NCBI RefSeq assembly: GCF_039538765.1
Contig: NZ_BAABCJ010000005.1
Location: 186,001-250,000, forward strand
Reading direction: 5' to 3'
Length of the DNA stretch: 64,000 bases
Source: Zhihengliuella alba
GTDB taxonomy: Bacteria; Actinomycetota; Actinomycetes; Actinomycetales; Micrococcaceae
Shown: piece by piece, positions 1 to 8,727 of the stretch
Position numbering within the stretch: position 1 is the first letter of the stretch
Layout: every line of letters begins with the position of its first letter
The notes under the pieces: generated by a model
The model's database searches: none
What the model saw: the letters and a program-made list of their open reading frames with translations, nothing else
What the model was told of the DNA's origin: nothing
Translations under genes and position numbers: made by a program

Positions 1-757
1 CAGTTACGAAGCCACATTCGGTTGAACATTAGTCGGCCGGTCAGTTTTCTGGTTTCTTAGCTAGATATTTTCCTAGTTTTCTTGGGTTCTTTCTTCCGGT
101 GCGGCGTGGCCCTGGTAGGCCGGGCTTGCCCGCGGTACTCGGTGGTCAAGGCCAGGAAGGCCCTTTCGGGACACGGCCCCGCGCGGGTACTAGATCGCGG
201 CGCCACCTGACCGGACTGCCCGTGCAGTCGCCCGTCCGTGGAAGAAGAAACCGGCCGCGGGGTCAGGTGAGCCGGCTGCGCTGCGGCTTGGAGCATGGGG
301 CCTGGCCGGCAGTGACCAATGGCGTTTCGAGACCGTGCACGCCAGCTGGCGGCGGGCGATAATCTCTCGACGGCTCGGTGCCCTGGCGGGGGTGTGCAGG
401 CGGTCAGGCGGAGCCCCGGCGTCCACCTGTGTGCGGGAAAAGCAGCGGAGCGGAGGAGCTCTTGCCGTGCACATGTGAGCGTCGAGCGCTGTTCAGATTG
501 GGGGAGTGACCTAGGGAGGGACCCTGTTCGTACGCTCGGAGACGGCTTCCGGCCCTCCCAACGAGACGGAAGCATGCACGGCCCCGGGCTCATCGCCTGG
601 GGCCGCACGCGTTAATCGAGCGTCGCCGCCGCAAGCCGTGTTCCTTGACATCTCTGGGTGAGCAGGGACTGGTCGAGTGTGTGCGCCGGCTGCGGGATAA
701 CGAGGCCGCGTTCCTCGCTAGCTCGGACCACGGATATCGGACGCCCGCCTTCGTCTA
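1..757. other. Gene-poor stretch, no supported gene
   Basis: No reading frame here has a convincing start, codon bias or recognisable protein. The first 100 bases are AT-rich compared with the rest of the window. A 9-bp inverted repeat, CACCTGACC at 204-212 and GGTCAGGTG at 261-269, encloses a small hairpin at 215-228. A TTGACA lies at 645-650 but has no good -10 partner. No transposase fragment or RNA gene was recognised. Confidence 0.5.
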
Positions 758-792
758 TTGACTTTCAATCTCAATCGAATGATGCTCGATAT
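758..792 (+). promoter_or_regulatory. Promoter of the DUF2975 gene, leaderless type
   Basis: TTGACT at 758-763 is followed after 17 bases by GATGCT at 781-786. Six bases later comes the GTG at 793. No Shine-Dalgarno precedes that GTG, so transcription probably starts at the start codon itself. The spacing matches other leaderless promoters in the window. Confidence 0.55.
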
Positions 793-1335
793 GTGAACAA
801 GTCGCTGGTCCTGCCCCTTCGAGCCGTCCTCATCCTTTTGCTCGCGGCTGTGCTCACCGCGCAGATCCTGATCCCGTTCGCGGCGGAGAAGCTGGGCGGA
901 CCCTTCGAAGAAGTCAGCCATCTCGTGGCGCCGTACTCGGTGGCGGGCATCCTCTCGCTGCTCTGCTGGCAGGTCGCCCTGGTGGTGGTTTGGCGCCTGC
1001 TGTCCCTCGTTAGCCGAGGACAGTTCTTCGCGACGAGGGCGATCAAGTCGGTCGGGGCCATCATCTATGCGGTGGCCGGAGCCGCACTGCTACCCGCCCT
1101 CACCATGCTGCATCTTCTGTTCGTCGTGGGCATCGGGGGCCCCGGCGTCGTTCTGGGGGTCGCGTTCTGCCTGATCTGCGGGGCAGCGCTCGTCGTGTTC
1201 TTGATCGACGTGAGAGCACTCCTCGCCATGGCGGCGGAGCATCAGGGCGAACTCGACGAGGTGATCCAGTGCCCACAGCTCGACGTCGGCCACCCCGCGA
1301 TGGTTCACCGCGGCACTGATGAGAGGGAGAGATGA
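793..1335 (+). CDS. DUF2975-type four-helix membrane protein
   Basis: The 180-residue product has four hydrophobic helices (about 8-30, 48-70, 85-110 and 115-140). It ends in the amphipathic motif RALLAMAAEHQGELDEVI, typical of DUF2975 proteins, whose biochemical role is unknown. The frame is open upstream to an ATG at 658, but that extension (45 residues) is polar and unlike the family. The GTG at 793 sits 6 bases after a -10 element and is preferred. DUF2975 genes are often paired with a small XRE-type regulator. Here the partner is instead the unrelated gene at 1332, which overlaps this stop codon by 4 bases (ATGA). Confidence 0.7.
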   Translation: MNKSLVLPLRAVLILLLAAVLTAQILIPFAAEKLGGPFEEVSHLVAPYSVAGILSLLCWQVALVVVWRLLSLVSRGQFFATRAIKSVGAIIYAVAGAALLPALTMLHLLFVVGIGGPGVVLGVAFCLICGAALVVFLIDVRALLAMAAEHQGELDEVIQCPQLDVGHPAMVHRGTDERER

Positions 1336-1712
1336 GCGGTCCGAACTACATGGAGCGTCGACTCGCCTCCATGTTCCCGGCCCTGCATGTCCGTTCCTGG
1401 CACGAGGCAGCTGCTCTGGCCGGGGAAGGAGCGCAGTGTCTAGGAATCGAGGGAGAGGGCTTCAACCTCGTCCTCTTTCAAGTCGCCGACGATGACTTCC
1501 GGCTGGAGGTCCATACATCAACGGGCACCTGGGTCAGCGGCGAGAACAGCCAGATGTGGGCGCTGTGGAGTGGCAGACATCTTCACGATCGGTTGGTCGA
1601 TGCCATCGCGCGGCTGCTCGACGAGGCAGCCTTCACACGCTGGAGCCCGAACCGCGACTATGTCGTGGACAGAACCCCGATAGGGTTCGTGTTCGAGTAC
1701 TCGCCCGAATGA
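1332..1712 (+). CDS. Hypothetical protein, 126 aa, coupled to DUF2975 gene
   Basis: This is a soluble, acidic 126-residue protein with no signal peptide or membrane helix and no family I recognise. Its ATG overlaps the stop of the upstream membrane gene (ATGA at 1332-1335), so the two are probably translationally coupled and functionally linked. It contains several Trp/Phe-rich stretches (WVSGENSQMWALWSG, FTRWSPNRDYV) and could be a small alpha/beta domain. It ends 41 bases before the convergent xanthine dehydrogenase gene, with no obvious hairpin terminator between them. Function unknown. Confidence 0.6.
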   Translation: MSGPNYMERRLASMFPALHVRSWHEAAALAGEGAQCLGIEGEGFNLVLFQVADDDFRLEVHTSTGTWVSGENSQMWALWSGRHLHDRLVDAIARLLDEAAFTRWSPNRDYVVDRTPIGFVFEYSPE

Positions 1713-1752
1713 GCCGCTCGGACGAGGCGCCACCGACCGACGGCACCATGCG

Positions 1753-4656
1753 TCAGCCGGCCGCTCCGATCAGCCCCGCCGCCGAGGGCGCCTCCTCGCT
1801 CGCTGCGGGGGCACCCTCGGCCGCCCGCGCCTTCAGGGCCAGGTAGATCCGGTCCCGCGTGATCGGCAGTTGGGCGAACCGCACGCCGGTGGCGTTCCGG
1901 ATGGCGTTGGCCAGGGCCGGTGCCACCGGGTTGAACGGGCTCTCGCTCATCGACTTGGCGCCCAGCGGGCCCAGCTCGTCGTTGGTGTCCGCGAAGTACA
2001 CCTCGCTGCGCGGGACGTCCGCGAAGGACGGGATGTGGTACTGCCGCAGGATGTCCGTGGTGACCCGCCCGGTCCCGTCGATCAGCACCTCCTCGTAGAG
2101 GGCGGCCCCCAGGGCCTGCGCGATCCCGCCCTCGATCTGGCCGCGGCACTGGCGCGGATTCACCACCACGCCGGCGTCGGCGGCCTGCACGCTCTGCAGG
2201 ACGCGCAGCTCCCCGGTCCCCGTGTTCACGGCCACCCGGAACCCGTGGACGTTGAACGCCACCGAGCGCGGCGTCCCGCCCCAGCGGCCCTCCGCCGCGA
2301 GGTCGAGACCGAGCCGGGCCGCGGCGTCGTACAGCTCCGCCAGCGGCAGGCGCCGGGAGGGGTCCCCGGCCAGGACGACGGCGTCGCCGTCCAGCTGGCA
2401 GTCCTCCTCCGGGACACCGCCGACCGCAGCGGCCGCGGACCGGATGCGGCGGGCCAGCTCCTGGGCGGCCAGGAGGGTCGCCTGCCCGGCGACCACCGTC
2501 CCGGCCGAGCCGAACGCGCCCGTATCGTGCTCCACGAGATCGGTGTCCGACTGCCGGACCGCCACCCGGGACGCCGCGGTGCCCAGCGCCGTGGCGGCGA
2601 GCTGGGCGTGCACCGTGGTGGTCCCGTTGCCGAACTCGGCGGTCCCGACGGCGGCGGCGTACCCGCCGTCCGGCAGCAGCCGCAGGCGCGTGTGCGCGTA
2701 GTGGCCGCGCGGCGGGACCGTGTCGATCATGGACAGGGCCGTCCCGGTCCCGACCACCCAGCCGGGGCCGGGGTCCTCCAGCCCGGCGTCGCGGAAGCGC
2801 TCGGCGCCCCGTTCCAGGGCGTCGCGGACCAGTTCGATGCACTGGTCCAGCCCGTAGCTGCCGTAGTGCACGTCCTCCTCCGGGTCCGGATGGGTGGAGA
2901 GCATGCGGTCGCCCGGGCGGACCATGTTCCGGGCGCGGAACTCGAGCGGATCCATCCCGATCCCCGCCGCGAGCTCGTCCACGGCGGACTCGATCGCGAA
3001 GATCATCTGGCTCAGCCCATAGCCGCGGAACGCGCCCGAGGGCACCGTGTTGGTGTAGACCGCCTGCGCGTCCACGCGCTTGTTGGCGCAGTTGTAGACG
3101 GCCAGCGACTCGCCGCAGCCGTGGAACATGACGCCGGGGGAGTGGTTGCCGTAGGCGCCGGCGTCCGTGACGACGTCCAGCTGCAGGGCGGTGAGGCGCC
3201 CGTCGCGGCTGGCACCGGCCTTGAGCCGGATCTCGAAGGGGTGCCGGGTGGTGGTTGCGGTGAGCTGCTCGGTCCGGGTCAGCTCCAGCTGGACCGGCCG
3301 GCCGAGCTTGAGAGCCGCCAGGGCCACCAGGTCCTCGGTCAGGACCTCCTGCTTGCCGCCGAATCCGCCGCCGACCCGGCCGGTGAAGACCCGGATCCGC
3401 TCCTCGGGCAGGGCAAACACCCGGGCCAGTGTGCGCTTGACCAGGAACGGCACCTGGCTGGAGCTGCGCACCACCAGCCGGTCGCCGGGCTCCACCCAGG
3501 CGATCGCCGCGTGCGTCTCCATGGCCACGTGCTGCACGCGCTGGGTCCGGTAGGTCCTCTCGTGGACCACGTCGGCGGCGGCGAGCCCAGCGTCGACGTC
3601 GCCGAGCTCCGAGTGCACCTCCGCCACCACGTTCCGGTGCGGCCGGGCGACCCGCGCGGCCTCGGCGTCCTTGTCCCCGTGGAGCGCCGGCGCTCCCGGC
3701 GCGAGGGCGTCAACGGGCTTGAGCACGGCCGCGAGCGGCTCGTAGTCGACCACGACGGCCCGCGTGCCGGCCTCGGCGGCGGCGACGGTCTCGGCGACGA
3801 CGGCGGCCACGCGCTGGCCGACGAACCGGACCACGTCGTCGAGCACCCGAGTGTCGTCCGGATCGTCGGTGTAGATCTCGTGCTGGGCGGTCGAGAAGAG
3901 CTGCGCGGGGGCGTCCCGGTGCGTCAGGACGGCCACGACCCCGGGGATCTCCAGCGCCGCCGATGCGTCGATGGAACGGATGCGGGCGTGGGCGTGCGGG
4001 GAGCGCAGCACCTTCAGGTGCAGCAGACCCGGGAGGTCCTCCGGCGGCACATCGAGCGTGTAGCGGGCGGTGCCCGTGACGACGGCGTGTCCGGCCGGCG
4101 CGGGGACGTCGTCCCCCATCCTCCCGGTGCCGGTTCCCGTGCCGGTGCCGGTGCCCGCTGAGGGCGAGGGCTCGGTGTGGCCCGGGCAGGACTCCGCGGC
4201 GGGCTGGTCCGCCCCGCCGACGGCCCCGCCGACCGCGTCGGCGATGGACCGGTAGCCGGTGCACCGGCAGAGGTTGCCCTTGAGGCTGCGGGGCAGGTTC
4301 GCCCGCTGGTCCTCGTCCAGGGCGGCGGCCGTCATCATCATGCCGGCGGTGCAGAACCCGCACTGGAAGCCCTGCGCCTCCAGGAACTGCTCCTGCACGG
4401 GATGGAGGCCCTCGCCGTGGCCGGTGGCGGCACCGAGGCCCTCGATGGTCGTGACCGCGTGGCCCTCGGCGCGGACGGCCGGGAAGAGGCAGCTGTGCAC
4501 CGGGGTTCCGTCCACGTGGACGGTGCAGGCGCCGCAGTCTCCGCCGTCGCACCCCTTCTTGACCCCGAGGCTGCCCTGCTCCCGGAGGAAGGTGCGCAGG
4601 CACTGGCCCGGGCGGGGCTCGGCCGCGGCCGGCGTCCCATTGATCTCGATGGCCAT
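1753..4656 (-). CDS. Xanthine dehydrogenase, fused [2Fe-2S] and molybdenum-binding subunit
   Basis: This 967-residue subunit should oxidise hypoxanthine and xanthine to urate together with the FAD subunit next to it. Residues 1-150 carry two [2Fe-2S] clusters: the ferredoxin-like CDGGDCGAC set, then CGFC...CRCTG. After a Gly-Thr linker near 170-180 comes the molybdopterin-binding region, with VGGGFGGKQE, GAFRGYG and a C-terminal GAKSMSES. The Glu of that last motif aligns with the catalytic base of the family. Most bacterial enzymes keep the iron-sulfur part on a separate or FAD-linked chain, so iron-sulfur plus molybdenum with FAD apart is the less common layout. The start is 1 base after the FAD gene's stop. 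The exact purine substrate is inferred from the neighbours. Confidence 0.9.
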   Translation of the reverse strand: MAIEINGTPAAAEPRPGQCLRTFLREQGSLGVKKGCDGGDCGACTVHVDGTPVHSCLFPAVRAEGHAVTTIEGLGAATGHGEGLHPVQEQFLEAQGFQCGFCTAGMMMTAAALDEDQRANLPRSLKGNLCRCTGYRSIADAVGGAVGGADQPAAESCPGHTEPSPSAGTGTGTGTGTGRMGDDVPAPAGHAVVTGTARYTLDVPPEDLPGLLHLKVLRSPHAHARIRSIDASAALEIPGVVAVLTHRDAPAQLFSTAQHEIYTDDPDDTRVLDDVVRFVGQRVAAVVAETVAAAEAGTRAVVVDYEPLAAVLKPVDALAPGAPALHGDKDAEAARVARPHRNVVAEVHSELGDVDAGLAAADVVHERTYRTQRVQHVAMETHAAIAWVEPGDRLVVRSSSQVPFLVKRTLARVFALPEERIRVFTGRVGGGFGGKQEVLTEDLVALAALKLGRPVQLELTRTEQLTATTTRHPFEIRLKAGASRDGRLTALQLDVVTDAGAYGNHSPGVMFHGCGESLAVYNCANKRVDAQAVYTNTVPSGAFRGYGLSQMIFAIESAVDELAAGIGMDPLEFRARNMVRPGDRMLSTHPDPEEDVHYGSYGLDQCIELVRDALERGAERFRDAGLEDPGPGWVVGTGTALSMIDTVPPRGHYAHTRLRLLPDGGYAAAVGTAEFGNGTTTVHAQLAATALGTAASRVAVRQSDTDLVEHDTGAFGSAGTVVAGQATLLAAQELARRIRSAAAAVGGVPEEDCQLDGDAVVLAGDPSRRLPLAELYDAAARLGLDLAAEGRWGGTPRSVAFNVHGFRVAVNTGTGELRVLQSVQAADAGVVVNPRQCRGQIEGGIAQALGAALYEEVLIDGTGRVTTDILRQYHIPSFADVPRSEVYFADTNDELGPLGAKSMSESPFNPVAPALANAIRNATGVRFAQLPITRDRIYLALKARAAEGAPAASEEAPSAAGLIGAAG
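4125..4156. repeat. Hexamer-like repeat coding the Gly-Thr linker
   Basis: Short tandem units close to GGTGCC encode a run of alternating Gly and Thr in the xanthine dehydrogenase chain. The run lies exactly between the iron-sulfur and molybdenum domains. Such repeats change length easily by slippage, and a gain or loss of a whole unit would keep the frame. Confidence 0.75.
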
Positions 4657-4657
4657 G

Positions 4658-5695
4658 TCAGGCCTCTTTCCGGTGGATCGGCTGCGTGGTCGGGGGCTGG
4701 GCGCTGGGCCGGGCGTTCGGCCGCGGGCTGGATTGCGTGGTGGGCTGGGCCGACCGCGCGTGGGCGCGACCCGTCCCGTCCGGGCACTCCCAGAAGTCCC
4801 CGGAGACCGCGAACGTCCCGTCCGGCCCGTGCTCGCCGAGCAGTTCCGCGCGGAGCTCCTCCGCGAGCCGGAGGGTCATGTCCCGCCGCCACTCCGGCAG
4901 GCCGTGCTGGTCGTCGTGGTACAGCTCCGCGGGGATGGACTGCACGACGGCGGCCGCGAGCCGGTCGGCGTCCGGCGCCGCGTCCGCAGGGAACCTCAGT
5001 TGCACGGGCCGCCGGGTGGACGCGGTGACCGTGAGGACCAGCTGGCCCCGGGCGCCGTCGGCATCGTTCCGCGGGCCGAGCCGGCCGATCAGCAGCGCGC
5101 CGGAGCGGCCCAGGTTGCTCAGCGAGAGCCGCCGGAAGGCGACCTTGGAGGCCAGCGCGGCCGCGGGGATGCGGATGCTGCGCAGGAGCTCGCCCGGGCC
5201 CAGGCAGTTGCGGGCGTCCCCGGTGACGAACTCCGCCACCGGGACCGTGCGCGCGGCCCCGTCGGCGCCGATCACGGTGGCGACGCCGTCGAGCCCCGCG
5301 CAGAGCGAGGTCATCGGGCCGGCCGGCAGCGAGGTGCAGATGTTGCCGCCCACGGTGGAGAGGTTCCAGATCTTGAAGGAGGCCACGAACGAGTCGCAGC
5401 AGGGCCGGATCAGCTCCAGGCCGGGCCAGTCGCGTCCGGCGACCGGTTCGGAGCCGGGCAGCGCGTAGAGCTCCGCGATGGTGCAGGTGGCTGCGAGCTC
5501 GATCCCGTCGTCGTCCACCGTCACGGCGGGCCAACCGGCCCGGCCGAGGTCCAGCAGCCGGCGCAGCGGGCGCGGGCCGAAGGCGTAGGCGCCGTAGGAG
5601 AAGAGCACGGTGCCCCCGGCGAGCCAGGCGTCGCCGTCGCGCCAGTCGGCGGGGTCCGTGGTGGGGACCACCGCCTCGATCGTGTTCAGGTCCAT
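4658..5695 (-). CDS. Xanthine dehydrogenase, FAD-binding subunit
   Basis: This 345-residue protein belongs to the CO dehydrogenase/xanthine dehydrogenase FAD-subunit family. It passes electrons from the iron-sulfur clusters to NAD+ or another acceptor. The FAD-binding signatures are AGGTVLFSYG near residue 30 and STVGGNICTSLPAGP near 115. The C-terminal domain typical of the family follows, ending in a Pro/Gln/Thr-rich tail of about 30 residues. The ATG at 5695 overlaps the end of xdhC by 10 bases and is the only start that gives a normal-length N-terminus. It is followed after 1 base by the molybdenum subunit gene, so the three are one transcription unit. Confidence 0.88.
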   Translation of the reverse strand: MDLNTIEAVVPTTDPADWRDGDAWLAGGTVLFSYGAYAFGPRPLRRLLDLGRAGWPAVTVDDDGIELAATCTIAELYALPGSEPVAGRDWPGLELIRPCCDSFVASFKIWNLSTVGGNICTSLPAGPMTSLCAGLDGVATVIGADGAARTVPVAEFVTGDARNCLGPGELLRSIRIPAAALASKVAFRRLSLSNLGRSGALLIGRLGPRNDADGARGQLVLTVTASTRRPVQLRFPADAAPDADRLAAAVVQSIPAELYHDDQHGLPEWRRDMTLRLAEELRAELLGEHGPDGTFAVSGDFWECPDGTGRAHARSAQPTTQSSPRPNARPSAQPPTTQPIHRKEA

Positions 5696-7128
5696 GGTGA
5701 GGTCTCTCGGTCGGCTCCGGTGACGGAGGTGGGATGCGGTGCAGCGTCGGCGAGGGCAGCGCCGGGTGCGTTTTCGGTCCGCGCGGCTGCTGTCACGAGC
5801 GGAGACCGGGACGGCCCCGGGCGGTGGTCCGCGTGGATCGGCCCGGCGCCCTCCTTCAAGGAGGTCGCCGGGGCGTCCACGCGGACCGCGATGATCTCGG
5901 CCGCGATGGAGACGGCCACCTCGGCGGGGGTGACCGCCCCGAGGTCCAGTCCGATCGGCGAGTGCAGCCGCAGGAGCCGCTCCGGGGCCGTGCCCGCGGA
6001 GAGCAGCGCGTCGATCCGCTGCCCGTGGCTGCGGCGGGACCCCATGGCCCCCACGTAGGCGAGGTCCAGGTCCAGGGCGGTGCGCAGGAGGGGGACGTCG
6101 AACTTCGGGTCGTGGCCCAGCACGCAGACCGCGGTCCGGGCGTCGATCCTCCCCGCGGCCGCCTCCTCCGCGAGATAGCGGTGCGGCCACTCCGCGGCCA
6201 CGTGGTCCGCCGCGCGGAAGCGCGCCTGGCCCGCGAAGGCCGGGCGCGCGTCGCAGAGCGTGACCTCGTAGCCCAGCATGCGCCCCACCGGGATCAGGGC
6301 GGCCCCGAAGTCGTTGGCGCCGAACACCAGCAGCCGCGGCGCGGGGAGTCGGCTCTCGACGAAGAACGAGACCGGGCCGGACTCGCACTCGCCGGGGACC
6401 GCGAGTTCCACGCGGCCGGTCACCCCGCCGCGCAAGAGGGGCCCCAGCTGCGCGGCCACCGAGGCCAGGAGCCCCTGAGTCCCGCCCAGCAATTGAGTCC
6501 TGCCCAGCCGCTGAGTCCCGCCCAGCAGGCGGGAGAGCTCGGCGGCCCGGGAGGTCCGGAATCCGGCGGGGTCGTGCACGACGACGGCCCCGCCCGGGCC
6601 GTCCAGGCGGCGCACCAGTGCCAGCGGTGCCGCGGTGGTCCCCGCGTCCCCGGCAGCGGCCCGCGCGCCGGCGCCCCCGCCGCGCCGCGATCCGGTGGGC
6701 GCGCCGATGCGGGAGCCCGGTCCCCGCCCGGTGCGCGAGCCCGCCTGGGGTGCCGCCGGGACGAGCCCAGCGGCGCCGAACTCGATGGCCAGCAGCTCGG
6801 CGAGCTCGCGGGGGCCCGCCGGCCCCAGATGGACCTCGAGCTCCCCGCCGCAGGTCAGGCCCGCGGCGAAGGCGTCGTCGGCGCTGTAGCCGAAGCGCTC
6901 GAGCCGACTCACGCCGTCGTGCAGGACCTCGAGCGCGGCCTCCACCACGGCGCCCTCGATGCAGCCCCCGGAGAGGCTGCCCAGGACGTCGCCGTCCTCG
7001 GAGACCAGCATCGAGGTCCCCGGCGGGCGCGGCACGGAGCCGCTGGCCGAGACGATCGTGGCGACGGCGCAGCGGCGTCCGCCGAGTGTCGGCGGCCAGT
7101 CGCCGAGCAGGGGCATCAGATCGAGCAT
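5686..7128 (-). CDS. xdhC: XdhC/CoxI-family molybdenum cofactor insertion protein
   Basis: XdhC proteins bind the molybdenum cofactor, promote its sulfuration and deliver it to xanthine dehydrogenase. The N-terminal XdhC/CoxI domain (about 1-100) shows SGSVPRPPGTSMLV and GSLSGGCIEGAV. The C-terminal Rossmann domain (about 270-430) shows LLVFGANDFGAAL and YVGAMGSRRSHGQR. At 480 residues it is longer than usual, because of a low-complexity middle segment and a tail of about 50 residues. The ATG at 7128 has a GGGAGG box 8 bases upstream and is chosen over a GTG three codons earlier. It lies between the purine permease and the FAD subunit. Confidence 0.88.
   Translation of the reverse strand: MLDLMPLLGDWPPTLGGRRCAVATIVSASGSVPRPPGTSMLVSEDGDVLGSLSGGCIEGAVVEAALEVLHDGVSRLERFGYSADDAFAAGLTCGGELEVHLGPAGPRELAELLAIEFGAAGLVPAAPQAGSRTGRGPGSRIGAPTGSRRGGGAGARAAAGDAGTTAAPLALVRRLDGPGGAVVVHDPAGFRTSRAAELSRLLGGTQRLGRTQLLGGTQGLLASVAAQLGPLLRGGVTGRVELAVPGECESGPVSFFVESRLPAPRLLVFGANDFGAALIPVGRMLGYEVTLCDARPAFAGQARFRAADHVAAEWPHRYLAEEAAAGRIDARTAVCVLGHDPKFDVPLLRTALDLDLAYVGAMGSRRSHGQRIDALLSAGTAPERLLRLHSPIGLDLGAVTPAEVAVSIAAEIIAVRVDAPATSLKEGAGPIHADHRPGPSRSPLVTAAARTENAPGAALADAAPHPTSVTGADRETSPWT
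6477..6530. repeat. Three 18-bp tandem repeats inside xdhC
   Basis: Three 18-bp copies (6477-6494, 6495-6512, 6513-6530) share the core GAGTCCYGCCCAGC. On the coding strand they add a repeated Leu-Gly-Gly-Thr-Gln-type peptide between the two XdhC domains. The unit is a multiple of three, so copy changes keep the frame. Confidence 0.8.
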
Positions 7129-7158
7129 GGAGCACACCTCCCGTGTGGTCGGGGCGCC

Positions 7159-8712
7159 TCAGGCGCCGAGCAGAGCGTTGATGGGGCCGCGCGCGAAGTA
7201 GACCAGGAACCCGGCGGAGACCACCCACATCAGGGGGTGGACCTTGCGGGCCCGCCCGGAGGCGGCGCTGATCACGGCGAACGAGATGAAGCCGACCCCG
7301 ATCCCGTTGGCGATCGAGTAGCTCAGCGGCATCGTCACGATGGTCAGGAACGCCGGCAGGGCCACCGAGAACTTCTTGAAGCCGATCTCCTTGATCTGGG
7401 CCATCATCATGGCGCCGACCACCACCAGCGCGGCCGCGGCCACCTCGATGGGCACCACCGAGGTCAGCGGCGTGAAGAACATGGAGCCCAGGAACAGGAC
7501 CCCGGTGACCACGGAGGCGAGCCCGGTCCGGGCGCCCTCGCCGATCCCGGCGGCCGAGTCGATGTAGACCGTGTTGGACGAGCCCGACGTCGCACCGCCG
7601 GCCACGGCCCCGATGCCCTCGACCACGAACGCCGCCTTCAGCCGCGGGAACGTGCCGTCCTTGTAGGCCAGGCCGGAGCTCTTGGCCAGGCCGGTCATGG
7701 TGCCCATGGCGTCGAAGAAGTTGGTGAAGACCAGCGTGAAGACCAGCATCACCGCGGCGAGGGCGCCGACCCGGGAGAAGGAGCCGAAGAGATCGAACTC
7801 GCCCACCAGGGTCAGGTCCGGCAGGGACATCGGCTGCCCGGTGAGCACCGGGGTGTTCAGGTGCCAACCGCCCGGGTTGTCCGCCCCGCCGGGGCCGAGC
7901 CGCAGCACGGCCTCGGCGACCGCGGCCAGGGCGGTGGTGGCGACGATCCCGATCAGCAGGCCACCCTGCACGCGACGGGCTACGAGCACGCCCATGAGCA
8001 GCAGGCCGGCCACGAAGACCAGGGTGGGCACGCTGGAGATGGAGCCGTCGGTGCCCAGCTGCACGGGCGGGCCGCCGTCGGTGGCGCTGACGAAGCCCGA
8101 GTCCACGAACCCGATGAAGGCGATGAACAGGCCGATGCCGACCGTGATGGCGGCCTTGAGCTCCTTGGGCACCGCCCGGAAGATCGCCGTCCGGGCGCCG
8201 GTGACGCCGAAGAGGACGATCAGGACGCCGTTGATGACCACCAGCCCCATGGCCTCCGGCCAGGTGACGTCCTGGATCACGGAGACGGCCAGGAAGGAGT
8301 TGATGCCCAGGCCGGCCGCGAGCCCGAAGGGCAGGTTGGCGATCAGCCCGAAGGCGATGGTCATCACGCCGGCGGTCAGCCCGGTCACGGCGCCGACCTG
8401 GGCGGCCGGCAGCCACCCGCCGGCGACGTCGACCGGTGCGTTCTCGGGGGAGAAGCCGCCCATGATGAGCGGGTTCAGGATGACGATGTACGCCATGGTG
8501 AAGAACGTGACGGCGCCGCCGCGGAACTCGCGCGTCAGCGTGGAGCCGCGGCGGCTGATCTCGAAGAACGCGTCCAGCACCCGTAGGGGGCCCGGCGGCG
8601 GGACGGCGCTGGCCGTCGAGGGGGACGACGCCGTCCCGCTCTTGCCGCTGGTCGCGCTCTTGCCGCTGGTCCGGCGCTGGCCGGAGTCCGATGATTTGTC
8701 GAGGAGGGTCAT
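7159..8712 (-). CDS. AzgA-type NCS2 purine (guanine/hypoxanthine) permease
   Basis: This 517-residue polytopic protein belongs to the AzgA branch of the NCS2/NAT transporters, which import adenine, guanine and hypoxanthine with protons. Family marks are TREFRGGAVTFFTMAYIVILNP near residue 65, GLGINSFLAV near 135, FTNFFDAMGTMTGLAK near 300 and GATSGSSNTVYIDSAAGIGEGARTG near 350. A Ser/Gly/Pro-rich cytosolic tail of about 40 residues precedes the first helix. The gene follows guaD by 15 bases and precedes xdhC, fitting guanine/hypoxanthine uptake feeding deamination and oxidation. A GTG three codons upstream is a possible alternative start. Confidence 0.88.
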   Translation of the reverse strand: MTLLDKSSDSGQRRTSGKSATSGKSGTASSPSTASAVPPPGPLRVLDAFFEISRRGSTLTREFRGGAVTFFTMAYIVILNPLIMGGFSPENAPVDVAGGWLPAAQVGAVTGLTAGVMTIAFGLIANLPFGLAAGLGINSFLAVSVIQDVTWPEAMGLVVINGVLIVLFGVTGARTAIFRAVPKELKAAITVGIGLFIAFIGFVDSGFVSATDGGPPVQLGTDGSISSVPTLVFVAGLLLMGVLVARRVQGGLLIGIVATTALAAVAEAVLRLGPGGADNPGGWHLNTPVLTGQPMSLPDLTLVGEFDLFGSFSRVGALAAVMLVFTLVFTNFFDAMGTMTGLAKSSGLAYKDGTFPRLKAAFVVEGIGAVAGGATSGSSNTVYIDSAAGIGEGARTGLASVVTGVLFLGSMFFTPLTSVVPIEVAAAALVVVGAMMMAQIKEIGFKKFSVALPAFLTIVTMPLSYSIANGIGVGFISFAVISAASGRARKVHPLMWVVSAGFLVYFARGPINALLGA

Positions 8713-8727
8713 CTCAACCACCGGGTC

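Noticed and set aside
203..269. Transposon end, suggested by the CACCTGACC/GGTCAGGTG inverted repeat
   Set aside because: No transposase, no flanking target duplication and only a 9-bp match.
57..615. Several overlapping open frames of 87-183 codons at the window start
   Set aside because: They conflict with each other, have no RBS, and their translations are low-complexity Arg/Pro/Ser-rich with no homology I recognise.
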